Shown here: positions 1-8,436 of the stretch, in pieces
How positions within the stretch are numbered: position 1 is the first letter of the stretch
How the letters are laid out: each line of letters begins with the position of its first letter
Assembly (NCBI GenBank): GCA_963831235.1
Contig: CAWHPS010000035.1
Span: 186,001-250,000 of the forward strand
DNA: 64,000 nt
DNA from: CAWHPS01 sp963831235
Lineage (GTDB): Bacteria; Fibrobacterota; OXYB2-FULL-49-7; JAEUSG01
Direction: 5' to 3'
Translations under genes and position numbers: made by a program
Notes under the pieces: model-generated
Seen by the model: the letters and a program-made list of their open reading frames with translations, nothing else
What the model was told of the DNA's origin: nothing
Database searches by the model: none

Positions 1-2568
1 TGCGGTAAAGCCATACTCTATTGGCTTTGCAATTATCGGGTCTTCGGCATAACCGCTCATTACAAAAACAGGTGCTTTCGGACACAACTTCTTGATTTCT
101 CCGATTGTTGCTTTACCACCCATCCTTCCGGGTACAGTGAGATCCAGAATTATTCCAGCAACAGTACGATTAGCTTTGACCTCTTCGGTAAGGAACGCAA
201 TAACAGCCTCCCCGTCCGACTTGCCGACAAAGGAGTAGCCCATAGATTCAAGCATTTCTCTTATAACCTCCAAGATACATTCTTCATCATCCATAACAAG
301 AAAAGTACCGTTTCCTTTCTGTGAAGCAAGGTCTATCAGTGTTGGAGCAACAGTATTATCAACAGCAGGAAGATAAATATGGAATGTGCTTCCCTTATCG
401 GTGTTTGATTCCACGTCGATGCAACCGTAATGTCGTTGAACAATTGAATAACTGGTGGTAAGACCAAGCCCGTGTCCCTTTGTTTTAGTTGTAAAGAAAG
501 GATCAAAAATATGAGGTAACACTTCTTGTGGGATTCCCACACCGGTATCTTTTATTGATAACCTGACGTAATTACCAGAGAGCAAGGTCGTGTGTGTTTT
601 ATCATCCAGAACAATGTTCTTTGCTGTTATTTCAATCGTTCCGCCCATCGGCATTGATTGTTGTGCGTTGATGACAATATTATCGACAACCTGACCAATT
701 TGATTTTGGTCGTAGTTGGATTGCCAGAGGTTTTCAGGTATATTAAAATTACAAGAGACATTCGATCCGCTTAATGCGAATTGTGCGGTTTCCTGCACAA
801 AGGGAAACAGCGGACCAATTTTACGTATAGGTACGCCGCCCTTGGCAAAAGTCAGTAATTGCGCTGTTAAACCTCGTGCCCTGTCCATTGCCGTAATAGA
901 CTTGTTAAGATATTTTTTTACATTGTCGTCTTTTGATTTTCTTGCTGCAACTTCAATGTAGCCAAAAATCATTGAAAGAATATTATTGAAATCATGTGCA
1001 ATTCCACCGGCAAGAATGCCAAGAGATTCAAGTTTTTGCATTTGATTAAGCTGTTGTTCATACTTTAAACGCTCCTGTTCAGCTTTTTTACGCTCTGTAA
1101 TATCTTCTGATATTCCCAATAAATATTTTGATATTCCATCAAATCCCTTAATGCAAACTTTTTTTGTATGGAGCAATCGTTCACCATTCCTTGTCATAAT
1201 AGGCTCTTCAGGAATGTCTAATATTCCCGCTTTTCCATTAAGAACTTCCCTGTCTTTAGCCATAAAAAATGCCGCTTGTTCAGGTGGAAAAAGATCAAGA
1301 TTATTTTTACCAAGCAAATCTTCACGCTTATAACCAAGCAATTCCTCTCCAGCACGATTAAAAATTACAAACCTCAAATCTTTAGACTCTTTTAGGAAAA
1401 TCATGTGCGGAACATTCTCAACAACTGCCTCAAAAAGCGCCTTAGACTCTTGTAACATGTTAGATTGCTTATGAAGAGTAGTAATGTCTTGTACCCCAGC
1501 AACCGCACCAAGATAATTGCCGTTCCTATCAACAATAGGTGCAGTCGCTAGTGTTGTATAGATATGGTTGCCGTCTTTGCGAACAAACTCAAATTCATGG
1601 TCTTCTTTGATTCCTTTTTGCCGACGGTCAATATTATACTTGGCAAGCGCAACACCATGTTCATCCATAAATTCAAATAAATGCTTTCCCAACATTTCAT
1701 CCACTGTGTATCCCAACATATCCGCCATACGATTATTAACAAAAACAGTTTTAGAATCCTTATCTATGTGCCACACGCCCTCATTTAAATTTTCAATCAG
1801 TAAGCGGTATTTTTCTTCACTTTCTCGTATTTTATCTTCTACAATCTTCCGTTGGGCAATGGCATGATTAATTTCTATAAAACCAGATGGCTTGTTTGCA
1901 TCCCTTGTTATTATGGAAACAGTAGATATTATGGGAATGCGAACACCATCACGACGGTTCTGTGTTACCTCACCTTTCCAGTAACCGTCTTGTGAAATCT
2001 TTTGGAGAATAACATCAAGCGAACACCCAAAATAATCGTTGGTTATAAAATCCTCTAATGGATGTCCGATAACCTCATCGGCTGTCCACCCATATTGCTT
2101 TTCTGCCGCCTTATTCCAGTATTGTATTCTGTATTGCATATCTGTCGCTATTATGGCATCCGGCACATGTTCAAGCAAAGCTCCCTGAAAACGGATATTT
2201 TCTTCATTTTGTTTTTGCTCAGTAATGTCTATCGTATATCCGGCAAGATATGAAGGTTTACCTTCTTCAAGAATTGGAAATTTAGTGGTTGTATAGAATC
2301 GACCGTTCAGTTCTTCTTCAATTGTTATCGGTTTTCCTTCATGCATAGTGCGTAGGTCATCGGCAACCATGCTTTTTGCAAGGTTGGACGGAAACAAATC
2401 ATCCATTGTTTTACCAAGCAATTCCTGTAGCGGTTTACCCAGCATTTTTTCATAATTGCCGCTTAATTGAATTGCTCTGGCTTTGTCATCTTTAAAAAAC
2501 AAATATATCGGGCTGTTCTTCATAAACCGTTCAAACAGCTCTTCTTTTGTCGGCTGGCTATTGTTCAT
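1..2568 (-). CDS. Hybrid sensor histidine kinase with four PAS domains and a receiver domain (3' end beyond window)
   Basis: Translating the minus strand from the ATG at 2568 gives an open frame of 856 codons that runs off the left edge. Four PAS-type segments (roughly residues 10-115, 125-245, 262-380, 388-505) precede a kinase core. The phospho-accepting His is H525 in GGIAHDFNN, the G1 box is at D674 (DTGVGIP), the G2 box reads GHGLGLT, and a receiver domain follows with acidic pair D760/D761 and phospho-acceptor D809 in ILDLTVPG. No membrane segment is visible, so it is probably a cytosolic sensor that can phosphorylate its own receiver. An AGAGG ribosome site lies just upstream of the start. 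The signal sensed cannot be told from sequence. Confidence 0.93.
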   Translation of the reverse strand, partial: MNNSQPTKEELFERFMKNSPIYLFFKDDKARAIQLSGNYEKMLGKPLQELLGKTMDDLFPSNLAKSMVADDLRTMHEGKPITIEEELNGRFYTTTKFPILEEGKPSYLAGYTIDITEQKQNEENIRFQGALLEHVPDAIIATDMQYRIQYWNKAAEKQYGWTADEVIGHPLEDFITNDYFGCSLDVILQKISQDGYWKGEVTQNRRDGVRIPIISTVSIITRDANKPSGFIEINHAIAQRKIVEDKIRESEEKYRLLIENLNEGVWHIDKDSKTVFVNNRMADMLGYTVDEMLGKHLFEFMDEHGVALAKYNIDRRQKGIKEDHEFEFVRKDGNHIYTTLATAPIVDRNGNYLGAVAGVQDITTLHKQSNMLQESKALFEAVVENVPHMIFLKESKDLRFVIFNRAGEELLGYKREDLLGKNNLDLFPPEQAAFFMAKDREVLNGKAGILDIPEEPIMTRNGERLLHTKKVCIKGFDGISKYLLGISEDITERKKAEQERLKYEQQLNQMQKLESLGILAGGIAHDFNNILSMIFGYIEVAARKSKDDNVKKYLNKSITAMDRARGLTAQLLTFAKGGVPIRKIGPLFPFVQETAQFALSGSNVSCNFNIPENLWQSNYDQNQIGQVVDNIVINAQQSMPMGGTIEITAKNIVLDDKTHTTLLSGNYVRLSIKDTGVGIPQEVLPHIFDPFFTTKTKGHGLGLTTSYSIVQRHYGCIDVESNTDKGSTFHIYLPAVDNTVAPTLIDLASQKGNGTFLVMDDEECILEVIREMLESMGYSFVGKSDGEAVIAFLTEEVKANRTVAGIILDLTVPGRMGGKATIGEIKKLCPKAPVFVMSGYAEDPIIAKPIEYGFTA

Positions 2569-2721
2569 TCAACATACCTCTTTCTTAATTCTATGTTGCC
2601 AATGACTGGCGGATTTTGTCTTGTGAAATTTTTCAGATAATGAATATTGCAGAATGGAGGATTGAATATCAAGGGCTAATCAAAAACCATGTTCCAAGAG
2701 ACACAGGGGTATCATCTTATT

Positions 2722-2907
2722 TTATATCCGCTTTCTTTTTTTAGACGATGAAACTGACTCGCCTTCTGCCCCTTCTTCTTTCAAAATTCCCATAACATCA
2801 TCCACGATTGAGGCAATCAATTTACCTTCCACGAATGAATATTTCTCTCTTGAAATAAGCTCACCGATGATACGATTGCTTGAAATATTCCTGATTTCAT
2901 TTTCCAT
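2722..2907 (-). CDS. Small hypothetical protein
   Basis: A 61-residue reading with a lysine/arginine-rich C-terminus (SSSKKRKRI). I start it at the second in-frame ATG because AAGGAG sits 6 nt upstream of it, whereas the ATG eight codons earlier has no such site. It belongs to a run of short minus-strand genes next to the integrase and is probably an accessory gene of the integrated element. I do not recognise a family. Confidence 0.5.
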   Translation of the reverse strand: MENEIRNISSNRIIGELISREKYSFVEGKLIASIVDDVMGILKEEGAEGESVSSSKKRKRI

Positions 2908-2958
2908 ACTGAACTCCTTTAGGATGGGCAATAATATTGCTAAAAAGGGAATAAAACA

Positions 2959-3342
2959 TCAAGAAATCAATGTCCTACCCGACAAACCTATCATATTGCC
3001 ACTTTGTCCCGTCAGTAGATTTGCAAAATAAATGTGAGTTAATTTCCCAATTCCGATTTTTCTTCCAAATCTGATAATAGCCTTCATTGCCAAAACCGTA
3101 GGAACCGTGAATTCAAAGCTGACAGAAACCCCGTGCCATCGGACACGGATTAGCCCTTCGTTCATGGCTATTTTCAATATCCGAACCCTATCAATCTGTG
3201 GATTGAGCCGCCCAATGAGCTTTATTGCGCTTGCCGACAGCCCCATCTTTTTAGAGTTTGTCGGTTCGGAAATCCAGTAGGAGTGCTCATCTATTTCATA
3301 ATATCGCCCAGTTTTAGCACTGAGCCACCAGCCTTCTTTCAT
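2959..3342 (-). CDS. Hypothetical protein (127 aa), mobile-element accessory
   Basis: The 127-residue product starts MKEGWWLSAKTGRYYEIDEH and has no signal peptide, no clear membrane segment and no cysteine motif. The short N-terminal AKTGRYYEID stretch resembles a KTGRFYLLN stretch in a doubtful reading frame at 7105-7287, so the element may carry diverged paralogues; this is weak. It sits 14 nt downstream of the next small gene in the same direction, suggesting a shared transcript. Function unknown. Confidence 0.55.
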   Translation of the reverse strand: MKEGWWLSAKTGRYYEIDEHSYWISEPTNSKKMGLSASAIKLIGRLNPQIDRVRILKIAMNEGLIRVRWHGVSVSFEFTVPTVLAMKAIIRFGRKIGIGKLTHIYFANLLTGQSGNMIGLSGRTLIS

Positions 3343-3356
3343 TTTTCCAACCCCCT

Positions 3357-3611
3357 CTATATTGAATTGTATTTCTTCACAGCCCGTTCAAGGTTTTTCG
3401 TTAACAATACCGACTTTTCATTGTTTTTAACCTTGAAAAACAATCCATTTCCAGCATAGCCAAGCCTGAGAGATTTATTGCCTTTATCATATTCACCGCA
3501 TATCTCTGCTTGTAGACCCCCTGCCGCCCTTCGTGCCCTTGACGCAATTGCCATAGAGTATGCCCAGCTTCGGGATAGAGCCTCTGCATTCTTATAGTTT
3601 ATTTTCCGCAA
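3357..3611 (-). CDS. Small basic hypothetical protein (84 aa)
   Basis: An 84-residue product rich in Arg and Lys (SRARRAAGG near residue 27) that ends 14 nt before the 127-aa gene and begins 24 nt after the integrase stop. Size, charge and position suggest a small DNA-binding or accessory protein of the element, for example an excisionase analogue, but no family was recognised. Confidence 0.5.
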   Translation of the reverse strand: MRKINYKNAEALSRSWAYSMAIASRARRAAGGLQAEICGEYDKGNKSLRLGYAGNGLFFKVKNNEKSVLLTKNLERAVKKYNSI

Positions 3612-3635
3612 TAGTCCCCCCTATGGAATTATCAA

Positions 3636-4250
3636 TCAAATTTCCAATGCCTTCATAGCTTCTGAAACATCGTGCGGAGTAATACAAATATACCGTTCCG
3701 TAACTCTTGGAGCATGGTGATTTAGCACATTTGCAATTGCCTCAATTCTTTGCCCTGCCAACCACATGGTTCTTGCCGCCCCCTTCCGAAATGAATGAAA
3801 CGACAATTGTTCAATCCCTCGCTTGCCCACAAAAGCCTTGAAGATTTTCTTCACCCCTGCCGCCGATATAGGGGTTTGGGCTTTCTTGGAATAGAACAAT
3901 CCCTGACTACTTGGGAAACCTTTAATTTGCTCCCAATAGATTTTAAGGGCATTAAGAAGCCGATCTCCCTTTAGGGGTATAATCCTTTGTTTTCCTGTTT
4001 TCTCTTCTTTATAACGGATGCAATCAATCAAAGAGCCGTCTGGATTATAGATATCTCGGATTTTAATGGTATGGAGAACATCTCCGCCTCGAATAGCCTT
4101 AAAAAGTAGATGACATAAAACAACCATTCTTATGTCCTCTCGGTCATCAAACTCCTCCACGATAAAATCAAACTGTTCTCGTGTTATCGGTAAAGCTTTC
4201 TTTGATCCCTTCGGATGATATTTATTTTTCGGAGCAGGTTTATTAGCCAT
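3636..4250 (-). CDS. Tyrosine recombinase / integrase, catalytic domain only
   Basis: This protein catalyses site-specific DNA strand exchange through a tyrosine nucleophile. The catalytic set is visible: R54 (KAIRGGD), a lysine in the beta-hairpin (EEKTGKQR), HSFRKGAART as the HxxR box, LNHH, and the nucleophile Tyr in TERYI. I start at the ATG at 4250 because AGAGGA lies just upstream; an ATG 11 codons earlier is less likely. At 204 aa it lacks most of the usual N-terminal core-binding region (typical integrases are 300-400 aa), so it may be truncated or a compact type. It is the natural candidate for integration at the tRNA half-site at 8149-8189. Confidence 0.88.
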   Translation of the reverse strand: MANKPAPKNKYHPKGSKKALPITREQFDFIVEEFDDREDIRMVVLCHLLFKAIRGGDVLHTIKIRDIYNPDGSLIDCIRYKEEKTGKQRIIPLKGDRLLNALKIYWEQIKGFPSSQGLFYSKKAQTPISAAGVKKIFKAFVGKRGIEQLSFHSFRKGAARTMWLAGQRIEAIANVLNHHAPRVTERYICITPHDVSEAMKALEI

Positions 4251-4348
4251 ATTTCCTCTAAATCTGGTTGCTATTACAGCCATTTTCCAATAGTTTTAGA
4301 TACTATTTCCGTCAAGCCCACCGTAACTCATTGATTTATAGAGGGACG

Positions 4349-4380
4349 ATGGTAGCTAAAATACATATTTTAGCAACCAT
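4349..4380. promoter_or_regulatory. Inverted repeat between the integrase and DUF932 genes
   Basis: Two 14-nt arms (ATGGTAGCTAAAAT and ATTTTAGCAACCAT) pair with one mismatch around a 4-nt ACAT loop. It lies in the 180-nt gap between the end of the DUF932 gene and the start of the integrase gene, both on the minus strand. There is no clean T-run, so an operator or recombinase-binding site is as likely as a terminator. Confidence 0.5.
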
Positions 4381-4431
4381 TTATATTTTCTCCGAAGCTG
4401 TTTTTCCCAATGTTATTCCCCCTGCTTTCTG

Positions 4432-5280
4432 TCAGAGTGCCATCGCCTTTTCAAAAGCTCTGTTCTTTAAAATCCCACCTTGCCCAAACATACTGCTTTC
4501 CAGACGCTTGCTTTCGTTGCTTCCACGGAAATGATCCACATATTCAGTGAGCCCATTGAATAAATCCCAAGCCGTACCGTGTCCGTTACCTTTGCCATTT
4601 TCAAATAAGCGGACAACCTCAGATCGCTGGTTCTGGTTTCGAGTGCTACCAGTATCCTGTAATACCTCATCTAAGAATTTGTCCACAAGATGCTTGTCCA
4701 CGAGCTTCCGTGCAAGGAACTGTGCTTTTTCCCTAAACTCTATGAAATATTGAGCGGACAAATTCATAACCTTCATAGCATCGGCAATTCTGGACTGAAT
4801 ATGCTGTGTGTGACGCAGACTAATACTACCGATTGCTGATCGTAGAGCAACCTGCAATTGATTCATACAAAACAGCCGTACTGGTGTGAAGAAACATTTT
4901 AAAGCTGTTGATCCGTCATGGCTATTCACAAGAGTTACATATTCATCAATCGGATCGTCAGGGCGGACATCAAATTGTTTATCCAGCCGTGCCTGTAGGA
5001 TAATTTTCTTTCCACCCTTTATTTCTGCGGCAAATTCATAACTTGCGCCGTATTGTTCACAGACACAATCGAAAAACGAAAAACTTTCATGATTCTGTAT
5101 GGGATGGTAATCTCTTCCGACCACACCAAGGGGGAGGTTATTATCGCTCCTGAACAAAAGTTTATGATCAGGCACATCTATGCCGTTATTTCCCATAATC
5201 CCTGTCTGTTCGACGAAATACCCCATTCCAGCCTTGCGGATAGCTTCCTCAGCATTTCTGATACCGTTTAATTTAATCAT
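4432..5280 (-). CDS. DUF932 (TIGR03299-like) phage/plasmid protein
   Basis: The 282-aa product matches the DUF932 phage/plasmid-like family in pattern: an N-terminal segment around LGVVGRDYHPIQNHESFSF, a central segment with VNSHDGSTALKCFFTPVRLFCMN, a helical middle, and a C-terminal segment with NGKGNGHGTAWDLFNGLTEYVDH. Family members are common on plasmids, phages and ICEs; their biochemical role is unknown. The start codon overlaps the stop of the upstream 292-aa gene by 4 nt (ATGA), so the two are probably translated in a coupled way. Confidence 0.85.
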   Translation of the reverse strand: MIKLNGIRNAEEAIRKAGMGYFVEQTGIMGNNGIDVPDHKLLFRSDNNLPLGVVGRDYHPIQNHESFSFFDCVCEQYGASYEFAAEIKGGKKIILQARLDKQFDVRPDDPIDEYVTLVNSHDGSTALKCFFTPVRLFCMNQLQVALRSAIGSISLRHTQHIQSRIADAMKVMNLSAQYFIEFREKAQFLARKLVDKHLVDKFLDEVLQDTGSTRNQNQRSEVVRLFENGKGNGHGTAWDLFNGLTEYVDHFRGSNESKRLESSMFGQGGILKNRAFEKAMAL

Positions 5281-6155
5281 ACCGCTTCCTTTTTTTGAAA
5301 TAATAGGTTATTGATATTCTTTAACGCTTGCTGTGATCTCAGTTTGGCTTCGGTTTCACTGACATGACCGTAATATTCGCCATAGAACCCGGACATGATT
5401 TCTCTACCTCCACCATTGGTTTTGCCGTCCTCCATATTGATGACAACCCCATTGAATTCTGGATGTTCATTAAAGTCCGCAGGATTCACAGGACGACAGA
5501 AGTGGCTTATTTCTCTCCATCCACAGTCCTTGAATTCTTTTAATGCTGCCTGAGCATCATTCAGGTGTTTGCGATAGGCTTCAACATACTCACCCTTTTC
5601 TACCTTGTCAGCATACCAGTTAATGCTTTCAAGAAGCTTTTTTATGTTTGGACAGGCTTTGCCATTCTTTATGATAATGTCCGCTTTCAAAAACTTGCCT
5701 TCATCGTGTAGCATAAATTCGTTTTCAGGCAATATCTTTGACACCTCAGCAAGCCAGACCGTGACAAGAAGGGCATTCCATTCATTTCCTGCGACTTTAC
5801 AGAAACCTCGGGCTTCCTGTAAATTGAGCTTATCATTATCCGTATGGAAAGCAATAAGTTTACGGCGATGCAGTTCTTTAAGAACTTGTACCTTTGTCCG
5901 CCCTTTGGTTTCTAAATCCTTATAGAGTTTATTTATAACATCCCGAGCGGTATTGTCATCATCAGGGATTCTGCTGTCCTTGAACCAATTACGCCAACGT
6001 GGATAATAATCAAGGGTTGAAAAGCATAGGTTTTCACAAGTCCACTTGAAATTCTTATTAAAGAAATTCGTGAGCTTATCAATTTTATTCCAATTCGCCT
6101 CTGTTATTTTCACAGATGGATTTGAGCGTAAAGAAAAATGTAATGTGCGTCCCAT
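5277..6155 (-). CDS. Hypothetical protein (292 aa), coupled to DUF932 gene
   Basis: No family recognised. The product is soluble, Trp/Lys-rich, without signal peptide or membrane segment. An aromatic-rich N-terminal half (YYPRWRNWFKDSR) is followed by helical segments and a Gly-rich stretch (KTNGGGREIMSGFYGEYYGH, around residue 245-265). The start has AAAGGA upstream and is 15 nt from the end of the serine recombinase gene; the stop overlaps the start of the DUF932 gene. Placement between recombinases and DUF932 suggests a plasmid/phage-type function. Confidence 0.75.
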   Translation of the reverse strand: MGRTLHFSLRSNPSVKITEANWNKIDKLTNFFNKNFKWTCENLCFSTLDYYPRWRNWFKDSRIPDDDNTARDVINKLYKDLETKGRTKVQVLKELHRRKLIAFHTDNDKLNLQEARGFCKVAGNEWNALLVTVWLAEVSKILPENEFMLHDEGKFLKADIIIKNGKACPNIKKLLESINWYADKVEKGEYVEAYRKHLNDAQAALKEFKDCGWREISHFCRPVNPADFNEHPEFNGVVINMEDGKTNGGGREIMSGFYGEYYGHVSETEAKLRSQQALKNINNLLFQKKEAV

Positions 6156-6170
6156 ATTTTATCCTTTCGT

Positions 6171-6917
6171 TTATTTGACCAAAGCCAAATTTTCCCGTTT
6201 AACCTTTTCCCCTGCATATTCCAAGACCCCTTTGTAGCGGGGATTGTGGAACATATAGAAAATTGTTCCAGCGTACCAACGTCGACCGTGAGAAGTTGAT
6301 ATATTACGGCTGTTCAAGACTTTTGCAATCTGCCCATAGGAACAATTGGCATTTACCCTCATTTTAAATATTTCTCGGACGGTTTTTGCTTCAAGATCGT
6401 TGACAGATAATTCCTTGTCTGACGAAACATATCCAAATGGCACACCGCCTCCTGCATATCCACCCTTTTTTGCTTTCAATCGCCGACCTTCTTTGAGTCG
6501 CATTGCAATAAATGACCTTTCTGATTTCTCTATAGCTTCCGTAACATCACGGAAAGCGATCCTTTTAGGGTCATTCGAGGGTTCAATCAGGCTTACCAGT
6601 TGGATATTAAGGATTTCTATTTTCTTTTTCAGATATTCCTGTAAGTATATCTCCCTTGTAATAATTTCAAGGTTCCAAACCAAAACCCTCCTAATATTTG
6701 GATGCGACTCAAGAAACAAAAAGAGTTCAGCAAGGGCGGGGCGATTTTCCAATCCGTCAGAAACCCCTTCGTCAGTGAACAGCCTGATCATTTGTGTGCC
6801 ATTATTGCAATATTCGTTAAAGGCATCTTTTTGGAATTGAATTATGTTATCCTGCTGTTGATTATACGTAGATATATAACCTACTGCTTGAATGCGCTTT
6901 TTCATATTCTCATTCAT
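6171..6917 (-). CDS. Serine recombinase (resolvase + recombinase domain), degenerate active site
   Basis: The 248-aa product has an N-terminal resolvase-like domain (residues 9-140) and a following recombinase domain (from GGVPFGYV, residue ~158, to NPRYKG near 227). The probable catalytic serine is S16 in GYIST, but the usual GYxRVST is shortened, removing the conserved Arg. The usual KLDRLxR box reads NLEIITR: Asp is replaced by Glu and one Arg by Ile. The C-terminus stops soon after NPRYKG, without the long zinc-ribbon/coiled-coil tail of large serine integrases. GGAGG precedes the start. It may be inactive, or act as a regulator or accessory protein. Confidence 0.85.
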   Translation of the reverse strand: MNENMKKRIQAVGYISTYNQQQDNIIQFQKDAFNEYCNNGTQMIRLFTDEGVSDGLENRPALAELFLFLESHPNIRRVLVWNLEIITREIYLQEYLKKKIEILNIQLVSLIEPSNDPKRIAFRDVTEAIEKSERSFIAMRLKEGRRLKAKKGGYAGGGVPFGYVSSDKELSVNDLEAKTVREIFKMRVNANCSYGQIAKVLNSRNISTSHGRRWYAGTIFYMFHNPRYKGVLEYAGEKVKRENLALVK

Positions 6918-7186
6918 ACGCTATTCCTCCAATAGTTATATCGTATTTTTGGGAGCATTCTTCTTGAAGGCTTCTGGAATTATGGGAAAAGATAAGAGCA
7001 AAAATTGTTAACCCCACTACTATGAAACCCATAACCTCTTGCATTGGATAGAATGAGAGCGTGAACGTCAACCCTCTAAAGGATTGTGATCTAAAATCTG
7101 TTAATTATGTGAGGTTTATGTTCCTATCTGTTTGCGATATTTTATTCAGAAGATAAAACCGCCCAGTTTTACGATATACATATGGG

Positions 7187-7702
7187 ATGATCCCCATTTC
7201 CGCCATTTTCCATTCATACAAAGCCCTTGTCAACCGTGAGAAGGGGCTTCCACTTTCAATAGCCTTTGTCCTTAAAGATCGTTTCAAGCTAAAAACATTT
7301 TGGGATATTTTGATACAAGATAATTTTACCCATACGATTTTCTGTTCAAATGACGCTTTTAAGCTTGTGGGTCAATTCTGTTCACGTTATATGGTTGATG
7401 CCGTGGTTGTCATAGCAGCAGGTAGGGTTAGGTTTATTAATCAACCGTTGAATAAGGATGATCCACATACCTATTTGGAAAAGCCTGAATATTTTCCGGA
7501 ATCAATGAGTCAGCCAATGGTTCAACTAATTTGTGTGGATTTCCGATCTGGAAAGGAGCCTTTTAAGAAATTGTCCGTATATAAGCAGATTGGGGATAAA
7601 TACGAATTTGAAAATTTAATAGACGGGGTTTTACAGCCGGAAGATGAAAAGATGGTGGAGGCGATCAAGGATGGGTGGGGTGGTTATGAGAATCGACTAT
7701 GA
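7187..7702 (+). CDS. Hypothetical protein (171 aa)
   Basis: A plus-strand frame of 171 codons divergent from the recombinase block. The body (DAVVVIAAGRVRFINQPLNK, YLEKPEYFPESMSQPM, VQLICVDFRSG) looks like a real soluble alpha/beta protein. The first ~30 residues overlap another weak frame on the minus strand and lack an obvious ribosome site, so the true start could be further in. No family was recognised. It is the last gene before the tRNA half-site. Confidence 0.5.
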   Translation: MIPISAIFHSYKALVNREKGLPLSIAFVLKDRFKLKTFWDILIQDNFTHTIFCSNDAFKLVGQFCSRYMVDAVVVIAAGRVRFINQPLNKDDPHTYLEKPEYFPESMSQPMVQLICVDFRSGKEPFKKLSVYKQIGDKYEFENLIDGVLQPEDEKMVEAIKDGWGGYENRL

Positions 7703-8148
7703 AACCTGCGCCTTATCTTTATCTTTCACCTTTCGCCCAAATGTATATTTATCTCTATTCTTGCAAACATCAGGCGTATTTGTAGTTTCAAAAACCTTTA
7801 AAACACCTTCTTGGAAATACTCAATGCCCATATAGCTCCAATTTTTCTTGAATTTTTAAATCATGGTTTTTTCACCCAATGGTTCTGGATGTTTCCTTAT
7901 TAAAATACATTTTCTTCAGTTGACAGGTGAATAATAATTCGCTATTTGTAATCGGAATTATCTATAAATTCAAACAAGAGCAAAAATTGAATATTCTTAT
8001 ATGTTAAACAACCTTCACCACCTTCACCACTTGGGTTGCGAAATTTTCATTTTTTAAAGAGTTGTATAATTGTTGGCTAAACAGTGAACTGTTGTAACTG
8101 TATAATTAATAATATGTTGTAAATTTCTTCATCAAGAGTAGAAAAAAA
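7703..8148. other. AT-rich stretch without a gene
   Basis: I see no credible gene here. Short frames lack start signals and family resemblance. The segment is strongly AT-rich and may hold recombinase arm sites at the end of the element, but no repeat could be demonstrated by eye. Confidence 0.4.
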
Positions 8149-8189
8149 TCATAATCCTTGTGTCGGGGGTTCAATCCCCTCCGCCGGTA
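8149..8189 (+). other. 3' half of a tRNA with CAU anticodon: probable attR
   Basis: The sequence fits a tRNA from anticodon loop to discriminator base: loop TCATAA with anticodon CAT, stem TCCTT, variable loop GTGTC, T-stem GGGGG, T-loop TTCAATC, stem CCCTC, acceptor CGCCGGT and A73. The 5' half (an AAGGA anticodon arm, D-arm and an ACCGGCG acceptor strand) is absent; poly-A sequence precedes the loop instead. Crossover in the anticodon loop is a known habit of tyrosine integrases. The tRNA could be Met or the lysidine-type Ile. Confidence 0.75.
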
Positions 8190-8192
8190 TAA

Positions 8193-8236
8193 AAGAGCCT
8201 CTTGATTCACAACGAGTTAGGAGGCTCTTCTTTTTT
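8193..8236 (+). terminator. Rho-independent terminator after the tRNA remnant
   Basis: A perfect 9-bp stem (AAGAGCCTC / GAGGCTCTT) with a 19-nt loop is followed by C and six Ts. It begins three bases after the tRNA remnant, as expected for the native tRNA terminator, which supports the reading of the remnant as the original chromosomal 3' end. Confidence 0.85.
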
Positions 8237-8436
8237 ATGCTGCTCGCGTTAAATCAAAATATTGCCTCATTTTCACTTGCAAGATTCCCAGGTTTATAAC
8301 AGGTTGGATTTGTGATTGAATTCTAAAAATATGTGGAGACAAACAGAATGGATGACATTGCCAGATGGGCGTCAAAGGATTGAACAAGGCTGTACGAAGA
8401 TGTTGCAGACAAACCAAAATTCCATTCTGCTATTGT

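Larger units (their letters stand above)
1..8189. mobile_element. Putative integrated element (right end), left boundary outside or unknown
   Basis: The stretch carries a tyrosine integrase, a serine recombinase and a DUF932 phage/plasmid protein, and ends at 8149-8189 in a 3' tRNA half that is followed by the tRNA's own terminator. When an element integrates into a tRNA 3' end, the intact tRNA lies at one end and the 3' fragment at the other; the orientation here puts the intact copy to the left, beyond the window. Whether the histidine kinase belongs to the element cannot be decided. Confidence 0.45.

Noticed and set aside
7105..7287. Minus-strand 60-codon frame near the element end
   Set aside because: TTG start without ribosome site and overlap with the plus-strand 171-aa frame; the weak KTGRFY similarity to the 127-aa protein was not enough to call it.
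8270..8436. Short plus-strand frame interrupted by the 2497-bp IS (about 56 codons after mentally removing the IS)
   Set aside because: Frame continues across the rejoined site but is short, has no ribosome site and no recognised family.
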